A stretch of DNA of 64,000 nucleotides, taken from Cristatella mucedo (lineage: Eukaryota > Bryozoa > Phylactolaemata > Cristatellidae). A program made the translations under genes and the position numbers. Shown here one piece after another: positions 10,876 through 22,799 of the stretch. Each line of letters opens with the position of its first letter. Position 1 is the stretch's first letter. The DNA lies in contig WPIO01000050.1 of NCBI GenBank assembly GCA_009760855.2, forward strand, positions 1,978,501-2,042,500. Reading direction: 5' to 3'. A model generated the notes under the pieces. That model was not told the origin of the DNA. It did not search any database and was given only the letters and a program-made list of their open reading frames with translations.

Positions 10876-11780
10876 GCCACGCTACGAATGCTAACCCGAG
10901 CTTGATTCATTTAAGTTACTAGTTAATGGTCCTACTGATCACTGGCCGAGAGCATTGGCTGCTTGCTTGCGCTCTTTTGTACTGTCATCTCACAATTATA
11001 ATCGTATGCTTTTGCAAGTATTTAAATCAGTAAACCGTGATTGTCATTAACTATTTGTTTTTGGTGTTCTAGCACTGACTTGTAAAGCACTCTGATATGG
11101 ACTTTTCATCTTAGCCCGCAGCAGAATAGGCTTGCCATAAACATAACTTTAACAAGTTCAAGTAAGATAAAGACTGAAAGAAAAATTAGACTTTCTTTAG
11201 CGTGGATTTGATGTAGCCGGAATTACTTTTCGTTATATCGTTTCTGCGAGCCACAATTAGGTGAAGTCGGATAGCCGCCAGATATGGTTGCTGTGCTTGT
11301 CGTTTAAACCATTGAAATCTGCTGCAGCAACGGATAAACTGAATGCTTGCCTCACAGAAATTCGATCCTGGATTTTGGAAAATTTTTCTTAACTTTAGCG
11401 ATAACAAAACGGAAACGTTACTCATCGGACGTCCTAAGCATGTCGTTTGACTTGGACCCTGCTTTTACAGTAGACGCTGTTTTGCTTTACGGTATTCTCG
11501 TAATTACGGTAGCCTATTCGAAAACTGCCTATTTAATTTTTTAAAAATTCAGTAAGAATACGCCATCGTGTCCTATCCATATTGAAGATTAGGACCTTTC
11601 TCTACCCTTATGGCTGAAACGCTAGTTAAAAAATACGTTTGACCGTACACTTCCTTAGCTGAAAGAGTTTCAATCTCTTGCGCTCGATCAACTCGTTCTA
11701 ATTAAAGTTGTAATGCAGAGACCAAGCTGAATTTCCGCACCGTTTTCAGCCCCCTCAAGCACTTGGTTACACCCTGAGCA
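10091..11780. other. Intergenic or intronic sequence with a (CT)n tract
   Basis: No supported gene. A (CT)n microsatellite sits at about 10818-10872. A 79-codon frame at 11186-11425 (minus) and a 65-codon frame at 11347-11544 (plus) have no splice or motif support. Confidence 0.4.
10818..10872. repeat. (CT)n microsatellite
   Basis: Nearly uninterrupted CT dinucleotides with one TTT break near the start. Confidence 0.95.
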
Positions 11781-12060
11781 ATAAATTAGTTGTTCCATTC
11801 TTCCCTTTATGGGCCTTTGTCTGCAGAAGCATTTGTTCTGCTGGCCCTAGATTGTGGAACTCACGTTCACAATTCTTCTGCAATGACTCGTACTCTATAG
11901 CTGACGATTGAATCAAACATTTTTTAGCCGTCATGAGAAGCTCGATAATCGCGAACTCAGCTTCCCCTTTGAATCAGCTTTGCTTCATGCTTTCTCTTCG
12001 TATGTCTTTCTGCTTCTCTTTGTATGCTTTCTCTTTGCTGCACGGGATAAAGTCTTTGGC
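11780..12060 (+). mobile_element. LINE family 2, degenerate fragment
   Basis: GTTGTTCCATTCTTCCCTTTA, GGCCCTAGATTGTGGAACTC and CTTTGCTGCACGGGATAAAGTC follow the order of the family 2 C-terminus at 37270-37505. The frame is broken. Confidence 0.6.
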
Positions 12061-12169
12061 TCCCGTATACCTATCGAAAGCCACTTTGTCTGCTACAGAA
12101 AACCTTTTTAATAATGTAACATATAATGAATTTGCATAGCGTGCTAAGAGAACTTATTCGCGATTCAGG

Positions 12170-12258
12170 CGCTTTCCATATGCCACGTGGCTCGAGCCCA
12201 CAACCTCGCCTAGACCTTAGTGGGGGCAAACACCTTAGCTACTGGGCCAAACCAGTGC
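12170..12258 (-). mobile_element. tRNA-derived SINE head, minus strand
   Basis: Read on the minus strand it carries TTTGGCCCAGTAGCTAAGG (box A-like) and TGTGGGCTCGAGCC (box B-like) with the spacing seen in the copies at 15.55, 29.28, 33.6 and 33.8 kb. It is joined at its left to a LINE tail of the same polarity. Confidence 0.6.
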
Positions 12259-12263
12259 TGAAT

Positions 12264-12735
12264 AATAATAATAATAATGATATTGCTGCACTTGATAAAG
12301 CACCTTCAGAGAACTCCATATCTTTCTAGGCACTTTACATTTGCTGCAAAGGGAAATGCAATTGAATGGTGAGTAATATCATGCTTGATAAACAATCAAC
12401 ATGAATAACATGGCTAGGGGTGGCATGCACTGGGTCAGCATGCAAATGTGGTTAGTGGCAGCATGCGCAGTATCAGCACTCATAAGCAAATGAAGGATGA
12501 ATCAGAGGGACCCTCTAAATGCTGTCCTAAATAGGTGTGTTTTTTAGTTCTTTTTAAATGTAGTCAAGTCAGGGTATGTTCTGATGCAAGTTGGGAGGAA
12601 ATTCGAGACTTTGGGAGCATACGAACTAAATGCAGTCTCCAAATAATTTGAGGTTTGTTAGAGGTATTGGTAGACTGTTGGATTCCGGAAAGTGGGTGGT
12701 ACGATGCTTGGCCTGGTGGGGGAGTATATCTGAGA
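12264..12735 (-). mobile_element. LINE family 1, 3' end, minus strand
   Basis: Starts with the (ATT)n tail and hairpin (CTTGATAAAGCACCTTCAGAG), followed by 3'-UTR words and the C-terminal RT region in reverse. A second copy of the same end begins immediately at 12738, so the two are nested or tandem. Confidence 0.75.
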
Positions 12736-12737
12736 GA

Positions 12738-13060
12738 TAATAATAATATTATTATTATTGATGCACTTGATAAAGCGCCCTCAGAGAACTCAATCTCTCT
12801 CTAGGAGCTTTACATTTGCTGTAAAGGGAAATGCAATTGAATGGTGAGTAATATCATAGGCTGAAGCCAAAGAATGAAGTGACCTTAAAGTGAGCGACAA
12901 AACGTTGAAGTCAATCCGTTGCTTGACTGGTCGCCAGTGCAGGTCAGCGAGAAGTCGTGTGATGTGGCAACTGCGACGCTCACGACAGACAAGCCTGGCT
13001 GCACAGAGTTTTGCACACGCTGCAATCTGCTGATCGCACATGCCGGTCGGCCAGTATCCT
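12738..13060 (-). mobile_element. LINE family 1, second 3' end, minus strand
   Basis: The (ATT)n tail and hairpin are followed by a jump into the DLHWRPVKQRIDFNVL segment (minus frame 12790-13041), with the 3'-UTR deleted. A rearranged, inactive copy. Confidence 0.75.
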
Positions 13061-15030
13061 CATCAAGCTAGCATCTTCATTGTCTTTGCGGCTTCGTGAG
13101 AGTGACATAATACACTCCATGAAAACCTCAAATTGAAAGAAATGTTCGACTCTTATAAAGTAGAGCCTCGTTTAAAATAGGCCATAGGTTAACTGGTTTC
13201 TGTGTATTGAAAAAATTGATCGATTTTCATTCTGTAGTGGTCCTACCTATTGGTGTGCTTGATTCCCTAATATCATTGATCATTTTATCAGGTTAATCTA
13301 CAAGTGCTGCCTTTGCAGCACAACTCTCTTTGTACAAACTAATCTACTGCTGATTTCATTGGCATGGTCCAATGAAGCTGATCGTGCTTGCTTGTTTCTC
13401 TGTAACTGTGTCCCACACAGCTGGCTAGTGATCAACTTTAGGGATAACTTCAGAGTACAAACAGGAGGATTCACTAATGAGGCAACTTCAATCCTGATCT
13501 TAACTTTTCCTAATTTGATTACACAAAAGCTGTGTATAAAACCTCTACTTGTATCATGCCACGATGCCTACTCAGTCAGATCAGTCGGTCGCCATAAATT
13601 TCAAAGTTCGTCAGTATTGCTTGGATTTAGCCACTGCACTCCTAATGGATTGTCTTAATCCATGGGATACTTGAGACATTGAATTATTCAATGATAATAT
13701 GATAATAATATGATAATAATGGTAATTTGTTATTCAAAATTTATTAACTGGCAAGGCAATAGCAGTACAAGCTACTTTACAACACCATCTAGATATTACG
13801 TCACTAACAGGGCATCTCTCTGATAAGTTTAGTCATCACAGCTGTCTGAGCTTATTACCCTACCTCGTTTAGAGGTCGCTCTTTTCCTTCATTGCTAAGC
13901 TTATTTACCACAGATAACGTTATGATCACCTGCTAGTCTCAAACATCATCGAGACCTACGAGTTGTGTCTTCTCTCAGTCCTCTGGATTCTTCCAGTGAA
14001 GAGTCGATACGATCACATCATCAGTCGTTGTCCTGTCCTTTGATTCCTCTTGCAAGACTCGCAAAGTCTTTCCGCTTTAAAAAAAATATTGGCAAAGAAG
14101 CGAATTTGGTCATGCAATTCAAGTGCGGATCTCGGCTTATAATGATATAATTACTTTCAAACAAAATTTCACTCCTGAAAAAGAGAATACTTCTTTCATA
14201 TAGTTGAGACCCAGCTTAAGCTACGATCACAGCTATTAGATTTGATATTCTGGTGTAGCTCGTGTTCTTACTTGTCAAGACAAACCATATATATATCAAA
14301 TTGTAGGAACTATATCAACATTGTACACAGTTCTCATACATTAACTAAATTTAATTGAAAAAATTATTGCTACTATACTAAATGCAAAGCGCACCTAATT
14401 TCTTAAACTCGCCATGACTAAAGTTTTTTATTTGTTCTCATCCATATAATTCCGTCTCCTTGAACCTTCAGGTTCATAGCTACAGCCAAGCCTCCAAATG
14501 CTAACAGAAGACCTCAGTCTTTTAATTCTACGCCTCCTTCGGTAAAGAGGAATAGCGTTGGATGAAACAGATTTTTCCCTTGCGTCATCTACTGCAAGAA
14601 GGCATTTTATTATTGTATCGAAAACTAGCTGTGCACGATCAAAATCATATGGTTGCTTAGGAAATATCTATTTCAAAATTTTACCGGTTAACTTTGAATT
14701 GACTGCCAACTAAGCCACATGATTAAAATCATTGATCAATTACGATTTTAATCATAAAAATTAAATTGACTCAGCCACAGCGACGTAAACAATGAAAATT
14801 AAAATATATCCAAAAAATGTATAAAATCTACGTTAGTCAATAGATGCGACAAGGCCGCAAACAGAATAATATTTTCGACAAGTTACTGCTATCGCAATTT
14901 CTTCCAAGAAAGGAAAAACAAACAATACACTCATTTACAGACCTCGATTCCTATTTCTTCAGAATAAAAGCAAGTAAACCCAACCACCTGATGAAAATGG
15001 AGCTGATTCATCTCAACCATCTACCAGTCA
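13061..15030. other. No gene or known repeat recognised
   Basis: AT-rich sequence with short frames, e.g. 13359-13658 plus (99 codons) and 13965-14150 plus. None has matched splice sites, a motif, or a copy elsewhere in the window. It could hold distal exons or the 3' UTR of either gene, but nothing shows this. Confidence 0.4.
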
Positions 15031-15043
15031 CAAGGGTTTAGAG

Positions 15044-15229
15044 CAGCGGTTCTCAACTTGTGAGTCGCCACCCCTTTGGTGGTCGAACGGCCCTCTCACA
15101 GAAGTTGCCTAAGACCATCGGAAAACACGCATTTCCAAAACTTGCAGAAAATAATTTTATGGCTGGGGTCACCACCACATGAGGAACTGTATTAAAGGGT
15201 CGCGTCATTAAGAAGGTTGAGAACCACTG
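15044..15229. mobile_element. hAT-type MITE with 8-bp target duplication
   Basis: Terminal inverted repeats CAGCGGTTCTCAACTT (left) and AAGGTTGAGAACCACTG (right) flank 186 bp. The perfect 8-bp direct repeat GTTTAGAG lies on both sides (15036-15043 and 15230-15237), the hAT hallmark. Internal words (CCTAAGACCATCGGAAAACAC, AATAATTTTATGGCTGGGGTC, ACATGAGGAACTGTATTAAA, GGGTCGCG) resemble, from memory, vertebrate SPIN/URR1-type non-autonomous hAT elements. It is too short to encode a transposase. Single copy in this window. Confidence 0.9.
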
Positions 15230-15547
15230 GTTTAGAGTAAGGTAACTATCAAGATCATTCAATTCCTCCTCACCATCCTTGTAATAGTAGTCAATATAAA
15301 ATTCTACAGCTACCTGCATTTGTATGCCCACAAACATTACATGTGGTAAGGAAATATGATGAGATGCACTTTTTCTTGTTTAGTTCTTGTTTTTATTTAT
15401 TTAGTATAAAGGAATTCAACTCGTTTAATTTTCTGTGTCTTCATCAAAACTTATCATAATAGAACTATCATATACCATTCTCGATATGCGAAAATTCGAC
15501 TGAATACAGGTTGTCCGGCCCCTGCCTCTTTCGTAGGTCTCACTGGT

Positions 15548-15705
15548 TTGGCATACTAACTAAGATGCTCATCCCGACCAAGGTCTGGCCGAGGTCATGG
15601 GTTTGAGCTTCGTGGTATATGTAAATAAAATATAAAGGGCCTGAATAGAGATCAAGTTCTCTTAGGGTGCAATACTAAAGAGTTAAATCATTATATATAA
15701 GTCGT
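15548..15705 (+). mobile_element. tRNA-derived SINE, LINE-like tail
   Basis: Box A-like TGGTTTGGCATACTAACTAAG and box B-like GGTCATGGGTTTGAG are followed by a 3' part (GGGCCTGAATAGAGATCAAG...CTTAGGGTGC) matching the LINE family 1 terminal hairpin. Degenerate. Confidence 0.65.
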
Positions 15706-17400
15706 GGAGGGGCTGAGTGAGTAGTCAGTCTCTATTTCCAACCCTGTTTCAGTCGGAACGACATGCCTGTCAGGCTAACTATATTACGGAACACTTAACA
15801 GACTAAAGGGATTGACATGTGACTCGAACGAACCTACAGTCCCTTACAGAGCACGTTAGTCAGTGTGCACGCTCACACCAAAGCCTCGAATTTACCTGCT
15901 AAGGATATCGTGAAATTCTTGAAACGATGACCTTTGAAAAGAAGTGTGAGTGGGTCAGCCTGTAGTTCATCTTTTTCTCTGGGCCCTTGCTAGTTGCTCA
16001 TTTTATGCTTTAACGTTCGAACCATGAGCATGTTTTCACAGACACCATTGACATGATTCTCTCACAGCATACGTACCGTAGCTAGAGCTAGATTTTCCGG
16101 CCTAGTATTGCAAGTTAATTGATATGCCTCTGCGCCGTGCATGTTGGTCCGTGTAAAAAACTGTGAAGGATATATGTAAATTTCACAACTGAGTAATTTC
16201 AAAGCAATTAGCGCAGCCAAGCCTCACCTACCTTTTGCCGCCATCATGAACTGCAGGTATGTCACAGCTCAGAAGTGAAGGAAGGCTCGGTGCTTGGGAA
16301 AATTTCGCCCATTTCCATGTCGTACACTGCCTCCAAAAGGCTGTAATATAAATATATATGCATACCTATAAATATATTTATCTATTGAATGGGTGTGAGT
16401 GTGTGCTTTTTTTTGGGTACATATCGTGAAAACATGTCCATGCATGTCATAAGACGCGAAATAAAACTTGATTTACTGTAGTAAGTTGCTCGAGCATGCA
16501 AGCGAAACAATTACATAAAGAAGTGCAGCTCTCCAATGTGACTCGCTTCTAACGCCTTTTTTATTTATCGCTGTAAATATTTCTCAATGTCCCCAGAACG
16601 TTGTCCTGCCTCTGCTAGCAGTAATCGTTCATACCCCTTTGTTCTTCTGCTAATATGATGAAACCACGAGGCTCTACGTACAGGAATTTAATACTGATGG
16701 TGACTTTCGCGGTGCTACGTTTTTTAAGAGTAGCATAAATTTAGGAGGACGAATAATACATAAAGTGACATAATTCGATTCTACAATAATTGTGAGATTT
16801 TTGATGTTTTAGATATATTGCTAGCTTTGGTGGAAACTTGAACAATTGGGATTAAATCAAAGTGATTAACTTCTGCATAATTAGATGACATTCTAGTCAT
16901 TTATGACCTAGGGCGGTCAAAATTTGGAACCTACTTTGAAAATCGATGACTGGAACCAACGTACTCACTGTTTTTTGCATTTAGAGGCTGTTTAAGCCTG
17001 GGGTCGACACTTTTTGATAACATTTTAAGGCGACTTTCTGGACATCATACGTGATTAAGCAAAATCCTAGGAACAAATTCCGGCTGTATTTTAAAGCTTT
17101 GACGGATTTGTGATCAGTTGTGTTCTGTCAGTTATGACGAGGGCGTGTCACCTTCGCTTAATTGACATCTTCACACTAATTTAGCCTTGCCCTCAGTTAC
17201 CCTCGCATGTCGTCATACGGACAGCAAATTTCTCATTCCAAAAGCCGGGCAGCCGCTGGTTTAGAACGAAATCGGTTTTTCTGTCACTAAAGCAGAGTAG
17301 TGTAGATCAAGCAGCCACGACTTTTTTCGATAGATCCGCTTCCATCCGTGTACAACACGACACCAATTATTTCCCATTGTCTTTTTACAAATCAAGGATA
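15706..17400. other. No supported gene; weak exon candidates only
   Basis: On the minus strand, splice-like sites bracket short segments near 15900-15961 (acceptor gatgaactacag, donor GCAG|GTAAAT) and 16219-16238 (a 19-nt microexon between catacctgcag and GTAGGTG). Neither continues exon F in an open phase-2 frame. A minus-strand AATAAA occurs near 16566, about 1.07 kb downstream of exon F, and could end a 3' UTR. Confidence 0.3.
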
Positions 17401-17404
17401 GAGA

Positions 17405-17600
17405 TAGTTGGAGAGCCGTTATGGCACACTAGGGGAGGCTTTTTACGACCTTCACGTCTCGAGGTTGTGGGTTTCTAACCTTACTGGGGTCGATCCTGTA
17501 TCTCTGTTTCAAGCGCTAGTGATAGCCGTAAAATCTCTTCTTTCTCTCTATAAAAAGAGCTGTTAAAACAGCTAGTATTTCTTTGACTTTTTTAATAAGA
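17405..17600 (+). mobile_element. Second tRNA-like SINE candidate
   Basis: GGTTGTGGGTTTCTAACC resembles a decayed box B, and GCGCTAGTGATAGCCGTAAAA followed by TCTTCT and GCTGTTAAAACAG recurs at 58020-58080. A related box-B-bearing stretch lies on the minus strand at 53795-53945. A low-copy family is suggested, not proven. Confidence 0.4.
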
Positions 17601-17637
17601 ATTTCGGCGTGGCTTTGGGTAAAATGCAGTACTTTAC

Positions 17638-17832
17638 CTATCGTCGAGTTCGAGCAACCGAGCCAGTGCTGATTCGTCGGTGGGACTCGGAGCTCTTGAA
17701 CCCATATATACATCTGCCCCTGGATTAGGCTGATAGGACCCATTGAGATCATTCACCAAGCTCCTCAGATACTCAGCCGCCTCATTAAACAAGTCATCTT
17801 CATCACTTGGCCCATTTCCATGTTCTGGAAAT
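17638..17832 (-). CDS. Array gene exon F, D-like exon
   Basis: A 195-nt exon between acceptor ctacttttactttag and donor GATAG|GTAAAG. It enters in phase 2 (joining exon E) and exits in phase 2. It begins FPEHGNGPSDEDDLFNEAAE and ends LARLLELDDR. The same length, phases and NEAAEYLRSLVNDL-type helix as exon D show the two are paralogues. If the donor is not used, TAA follows at once (17634-17636), giving C-terminus LELDDR, so F could be the last coding exon. No known domain. Confidence 0.65.
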
Positions 17833-17940
17833 CTAAAGTAAAAGTAGCATTGTGCAACAATTCTGCATAATAGAAAATCCAATCATTGTAAATTACTTAA
17901 TTAGACATTGATACCGAATTATCAAGAGGTGCTCACTTAC

Positions 17941-18033
17941 TGATCCGTTTCTTCAGTGGCAGCTCGAGAAGAAAGCAATTCATTATTCTGATGCAGGTGC
18001 TCAGCTTCCATATCACAGTCGGTGTTCACAACT
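17941..18033 (-). CDS. Array gene exon E
   Basis: A 93-nt exon, acceptor tttattatcattgcatag, donor GATCA|GTAAGTG, phase 2 to phase 2. It encodes a hydrophilic segment (VVNTDCDMEAEHLHQNN to ATEETDQ). It joins D and F without frame change. Only about 108 nt of intron separates it from F. Unknown function. Confidence 0.6.
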
Positions 18034-18479
18034 CTATGCAATGATAATAAAATTTCACTCCTAACAAATTCGAGCACAAGTATCAAAGCTACTGCATACT
18101 GTAGCAAAAAAGATAAATTAATTCCATTTTCATTTGTTAAGCAAATTTGATTCATTTTAGCTCCTTTATGTTTAGTGTCCATGACCGCTTGTTTTGACAT
18201 TGGTTCACGTAAAAAAGAGGAATTCACATCTAGGTATGGGAGCTGCTGCAGCTCACGACTTTCGTTCTTTTTTTGAGCAAGAACAAGGATCAAGCGCCAA
18301 CTTTTCTAAAAAAAAAAGTCACGACTATAAAAATGAAATTTCTGTAGTGCCTAACGAGAAATAAATCTCTTTCCATGGGAGTTGGCCAATGGCGAGAGTA
18401 ACCACATACTGGCTGCTGGAGCTAAGCTAACAAAGATACTTGCTTCGGGTGCTAAAAAATACTGAATAGCTATTTCTAA

Positions 18480-18790
18480 TAATAGTAACAATAATAATAC
18501 CTTTCATAAAGCGCCTTCAGAGAACACAATCTCTTACTAGGAGTTTTACATCTTTGCGAAGGAAGCACGATCGAATGTTGAGTGGTATTATGCTTGATCC
18601 ACAACAAGACTTACATGGTTAGGGGTGACATGCACTGGGTCAGCATGCAAGTGTAGCTAGTTGCAGCATGCAGCAGTGTCAGCACCCATAAGCACATAAA
18701 GGACGAATCACAGGGACTAAATAAATGCTGAAATAATTAGATGCGGTTTTAATTTATTTTTTAATGCGGTCAAGTCAGGGGATGGCGTTA
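18480..18790 (-). mobile_element. LINE family 1, 3' end, minus strand
   Basis: An ATT-type tail, a hairpin (ATAAAGCGCCTTCAGAGAAC) and 3'-UTR words in reverse, degenerating near 18790. Lies in the D-E intron. Confidence 0.75.
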
Positions 18791-18987
18791 CATTTAGAGC
18801 GTTGAGATTTTTTAGCTACTAATCTTACTGAAATGTAAACTTGGCATTTAGCACAACGGTACCACCACGAAAGGATCACAGGGTTGGACTACATGCTGCT
18901 GGTTTGATATCCGGAACCAGAGTTCAACGATGAGCCCTTGAAAATAAAGCTGAGAACTAAAGCTCGTATGTTGGGATTCGACCGTAC

Positions 18988-19182
18988 CTATCGATTTCCG
19001 ACGGCGTCATCAAAGAAAATGTCTTGCCAGCAGCTGCAGCTGAGGGTACTTCGCTGCTTGGAATGGATTCTACGGTGACGAGCTCATTATCTTCTCGAAA
19101 ACTGTTGACGACGCTCGACAGTAATTGTTCTGCCTCGCTCCACGAGTTGACGCCCAATTGATCCATCAATTCCTCAAAACAA
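18988..19182 (-). CDS. Array gene exon D
   Basis: A 195-nt exon, acceptor tttggtttccgctgtag, donor GATAG|GTACGG, phase 2 to phase 2. It begins CFEELMDQLGVNSWSEAEQL, continues SSVVNSF (amphipathic helix), has a PSAAAAGK turn and ends PSEIDR. Upstream B6 exits in phase 2, so the join is in frame. Paralogous to F (same length and phases, SEAEQLLSSVVNSF against NEAAEYLRSLVNDL). Unknown function. Confidence 0.65.
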
Positions 19183-19275
19183 CTACAGCGGAAACCAAAT
19201 GATGGGGCAATATTGTAATCCGCAATCCATGTTTACAAAATTCCTGGCTAAAAGTTTGGCTTTCAAAGCAAAATA

Positions 19276-19455
19276 ATAATAATAATAATAATATTGCACT
19301 TGATAAAGCGCCCTCAGAGAACTTAATCTCTTTCTAGGCGCTTTACATTTGCTGCAAAGTGATACGCAATAGAATAGTAAGTAAAATCATGCTTGAAAAA
19401 CAAACAAAATGAATAACATGGTTAGGGGTTACATGCACTGGGTCAGCAAAGAAGG
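19276..19455 (-). mobile_element. LINE family 1, 3' end, minus strand
   Basis: An (ATT)n tail with hairpin CTTGATAAAGCGCCCTCAGAG and the start of the 3'-UTR, severely 5'-truncated. Lies in the B6-D intron. Confidence 0.8.
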
Positions 19456-19729
19456 TCATGTCACATAAGATTGCGATTTAAGCACGGAAAAATCACAAAA
19501 TCCCCTGTGGACTGATGATCCCCTCGGTTGTTCGCACAGGCTGACATGTGACCTTAACTAGCCCATGCTGAAGTGCAACTGTGGGTAACTACCCAGAGCT
19601 GTAATCAAAGTGTTAAGGAAAAATGTAAGCGCGGCCTTTTACGGCTTTTAAATCGGAAAACAAGACTGGTCATAATGACCCGAGGCATGTAGGTGATTGC
19701 CGGTTCTTACCGAATTTCCTCAAAAATAG

Positions 19730-22110
19730 GTGGTAAAGTTAGCTGAGCGTTTTAGCGGAAATTTTTTGCACAGCAACAGTAGCAGCTTTCACCGCTATTT
19801 TCATTACTATTGTCAAGGCTGTCTAACCGTCTTCAGACCCATCGAAAAAGTGCTCCTAATCTCTAGATTCAATTTAATGAGACAATATACTGCCAGCGGT
19901 CACAGAAAAATGTCACCTCCGATGTACCAAGTCCTCCTTTTTCTCAGATTTCTCTGACCTCATTTAGATTCTACGTGCGAGAGTTGATCTTTTCATCGTC
20001 AGCAGTGATTTTAACAAACATTTTACGCTTATCGGACGCCTTCGGTGCCGAATTGTGTGCAATAGCAGACTCGTTTTCTCTCGTGGCTTACATACGTGAC
20101 CCTACGCATAACAAGCGTCACACTTTAAATCAAATATCTCCCGAAAAAGTATTCTGTCGTCATCTTTTCTTGCAAAATTCTGCTCACCTGACCACATGCG
20201 GATCTCATAGAATCTATAGTCTGCGTTTTCATTCAAGTCCACATACATCGGTGAGTCATGAAACGTCAAAACTCTTGACGTCAATGCTCTCCGAGTGACA
20301 ATATCTTCTTAGCCCCGGCTGCTCAATCCCCCTCCCGTCCAGTCATCACGGGCAGAATGTTTCAACACGACACTAGCTGGCATGATAGTTTGCGCCTGAA
20401 GAATTTTCTCCTCGGCACTGAGTCGCCTCACGCAGACGGCCTGCGGTTTAATGCATTAGGTCTACTAAGCACAAGCTTGATAAAGTACACAAAATATAAG
20501 GATCGGCATTCCATTGCAAGGCATACGAGGACTATTGCAGATCCTAACCAATCTATCGTAGCACAGGCCAAACCTAGCTGCTGTAACAATATTTTAAATC
20601 ATTGATACCCAATTTAAAATTCTTAGTTCTAATATCAACCATGTCGTTACTTCTCTTTCATTAGCTCCTTACCAATTAATCCTTGTAGGGATTTAGCTAA
20701 TCAATACTCTAACTTTGTTGTCAGCAAGATAGACAAGTTAAGAGAGTCATCCTTAAGGTAGCAGTATCCCGATTGGACGCGTGTACCTCAATAAAAACCC
20801 TGCATAACACCCCTCCCACAGTTGTATACAGCACCTGTGTGTCTACATTGAAGGAGGCTAGGCACCTTATCCTGAAATTTATCAGCAACTCAAAGAAAAA
20901 TACCATTTCTTTAGAGCCTATTCTCGCTGTCCTACTTCGACTATGATAGACCTGCTGCTTCCATGCGTTTCATCATAATAAATATGCCATTAGCCTCAGG
21001 TCATTTTTCTGCAACTTTCAAAAAAGCTGTTATTTGGCCAATGATTAAGAAGTGACAATCGACCAAGTGGACTTAAGTAGCTTCTGCCCAGTTACTCTCC
21101 TGCGGTTCACATAAAAGACACTGGAATGATTTGGATCAGAAAAGCTTAACTCTATAACGAAGCTAAAAACGGCGTAGCCAGCAAATGTCCATTCTGGTTT
21201 CAGAGCTAATCAATCCGCAGAGTCTGCATTGTTTCGGGTATGTATAACAACTTATCAGAAACGGAGACGCAAGTGATTTTTTTCATTTTATTTTGCTTTA
21301 TTGATACGCAGCTTTTGTTTGTATAAATTTCCACGTTCTTCTCGAGTGCCTCTCATCTCGCTTTGCATCTCCGGCACTGCATTGCAACGGTTACGTCCTA
21401 TCTCAGTGGGAGACTCCAGAGTACTGACGTGAATAGCCGAAGGTCGTCAGAAGACCAACTGAAGATCGGGCTACCTCAGAGCTCAGAGCTTGGTCCACTT
21501 CTTTTTGACGTCTAAAGTTTCCAATTTGCTGATGTTATAGTAAAGCAAAACCAAAGCTTTCACTCTGTTTTCAACTGAATCAGTCGCACCTTAGAACCCT
21601 CCCAGCTCTCGAGCATATAAAATTCTTCCAACACCTTACTGCATATGTAGCTGACAATAATGACAGCAAGCTTCTAAAATTCAATATCAATAAATCTAAC
21701 TTAATCGCTATGGGCAAAAGAGTGTCATGAACTAGAAAGCTCATGGCTGAGGCATCAGCTCTTTCAACCTATCTCCTGCTGAATCTGCACAAAATCTAGG
21801 TGTCCTGCTGTGAAGTGACCTTTTACTATATGAACATATTAACTATATGGTCGCATCTGATTACTTATAGCTACATAAAATGTCTACAGCCAAGCATACT
21901 TGGACAGAAATATTATATCTAAGTTAGACAATGCATTTGTGATATCCCGTCTACAATTCTGTAACTCAGTGTTTGCTGGTCAATCGTGGTGAGCAGTCAG
22001 GCACTTATAGTTGATGCAAAACTCTCCGGCTAAGCATGTCTTTCCTGAGCGTCGATGGTGCCACTTCACACCTCTTCACGCCAACTTGGCAGCTAAGTCT
22101 TAACCAGTGA
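19730..22110 (+). mobile_element. LINE family 1, long degenerate copy (endonuclease plus RT)
   Basis: Homologous to the right-end fragment at 63.3-64.0 kb through the endonuclease C-terminus (frame 19975-20298: GAELCAIADSFSLVAYIRDP, then a HTLNQI box corresponding to the H-x-LDL motif). RT remnants follow (20980-21110, SGHFSATFKKAVIWPMIKK-like) and a C-terminal remnant near 21930-22100. Many stops and frameshifts; inactive. It fills the intron between B6 and D. Confidence 0.7.
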
Positions 22111-22417
22111 CTTAGCCATGACCCGCACTCGCACCTAGCTCTTCTAATCCCCTCCTTCGGATCGATATCCCATGGTCTGAACAGCGACTGTCAATTGAGG
22201 TTTCCCCTCCCCAATCAAAAGAGTTCTGACTCACTAATACCGTCAGTCAGATATGAAAATGCAAGGTTTAGCTCGTCAAGAAGCAATCGAAGCGGCCTTC
22301 TACAAAGCGGCGGGCAAACTCCTACCACGGCTGATCTATCGGGCTTAGCTCAGCCCTCAGTAGAGCGACGGAACGGCACAATGACTGAGTCGCCTCTGCT
22401 GAGGCCGAGACACTTAC

Positions 22418-22553
22418 CCAGTCTGTGCGATCGGTTGGGAGATGCTCTGAGCCGGCACCTCAGGATTCCTTTGGAGCATCGTCTCTGCATTGTCCGTCAC
22501 CTCTCGTCTTGCAGACTGAGACGCAGCCGCGGTACTTTGGAGAATGTCGGTGC
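22418..22553 (-). CDS. Array gene exon B6
   Basis: A 136-nt exon, acceptor ttttgaatctcttag, donor ACTGG|GTAAGTG, phase 1 to phase 2 like all B exons. It begins (G)TDILQSTAAASQSARREV and ends SISQPIAQTG. The most divergent B copy. No A copy follows it; exon D does. Ser/Gln/Ala-rich and probably disordered. Confidence 0.65.
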
Positions 22554-22799
22554 CTAAGAGATTCAAAATAAGAATACACACTGTGACGTCACGAGACACT
22601 CCGGATTTCGCATGCAGTGTTGGTCTGCCATTTAATGGGCTGCCTGCACAAGCCGCTTTAGAGAAGCCCGCGACAACGAGACCAGTTCAATGACCACTTG
22701 AAACGAAAGTAGGAATTTGTGTTAAGTAAATTCAGAGAAGTAAATCCTTTTGAGTGCATTATAACGCTTTGCATGAGATATAACAACAAATCAGTATTC

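Noticed and set aside
15225-15312. Minus exon candidate after acceptor catacaaatgcag reading VAVEFYIDYYYKDGEEELND
   Set aside because: It is open only in phase 0, which exon F (phase 2) cannot supply, and its right part runs into the MITE flank without a clear donor.
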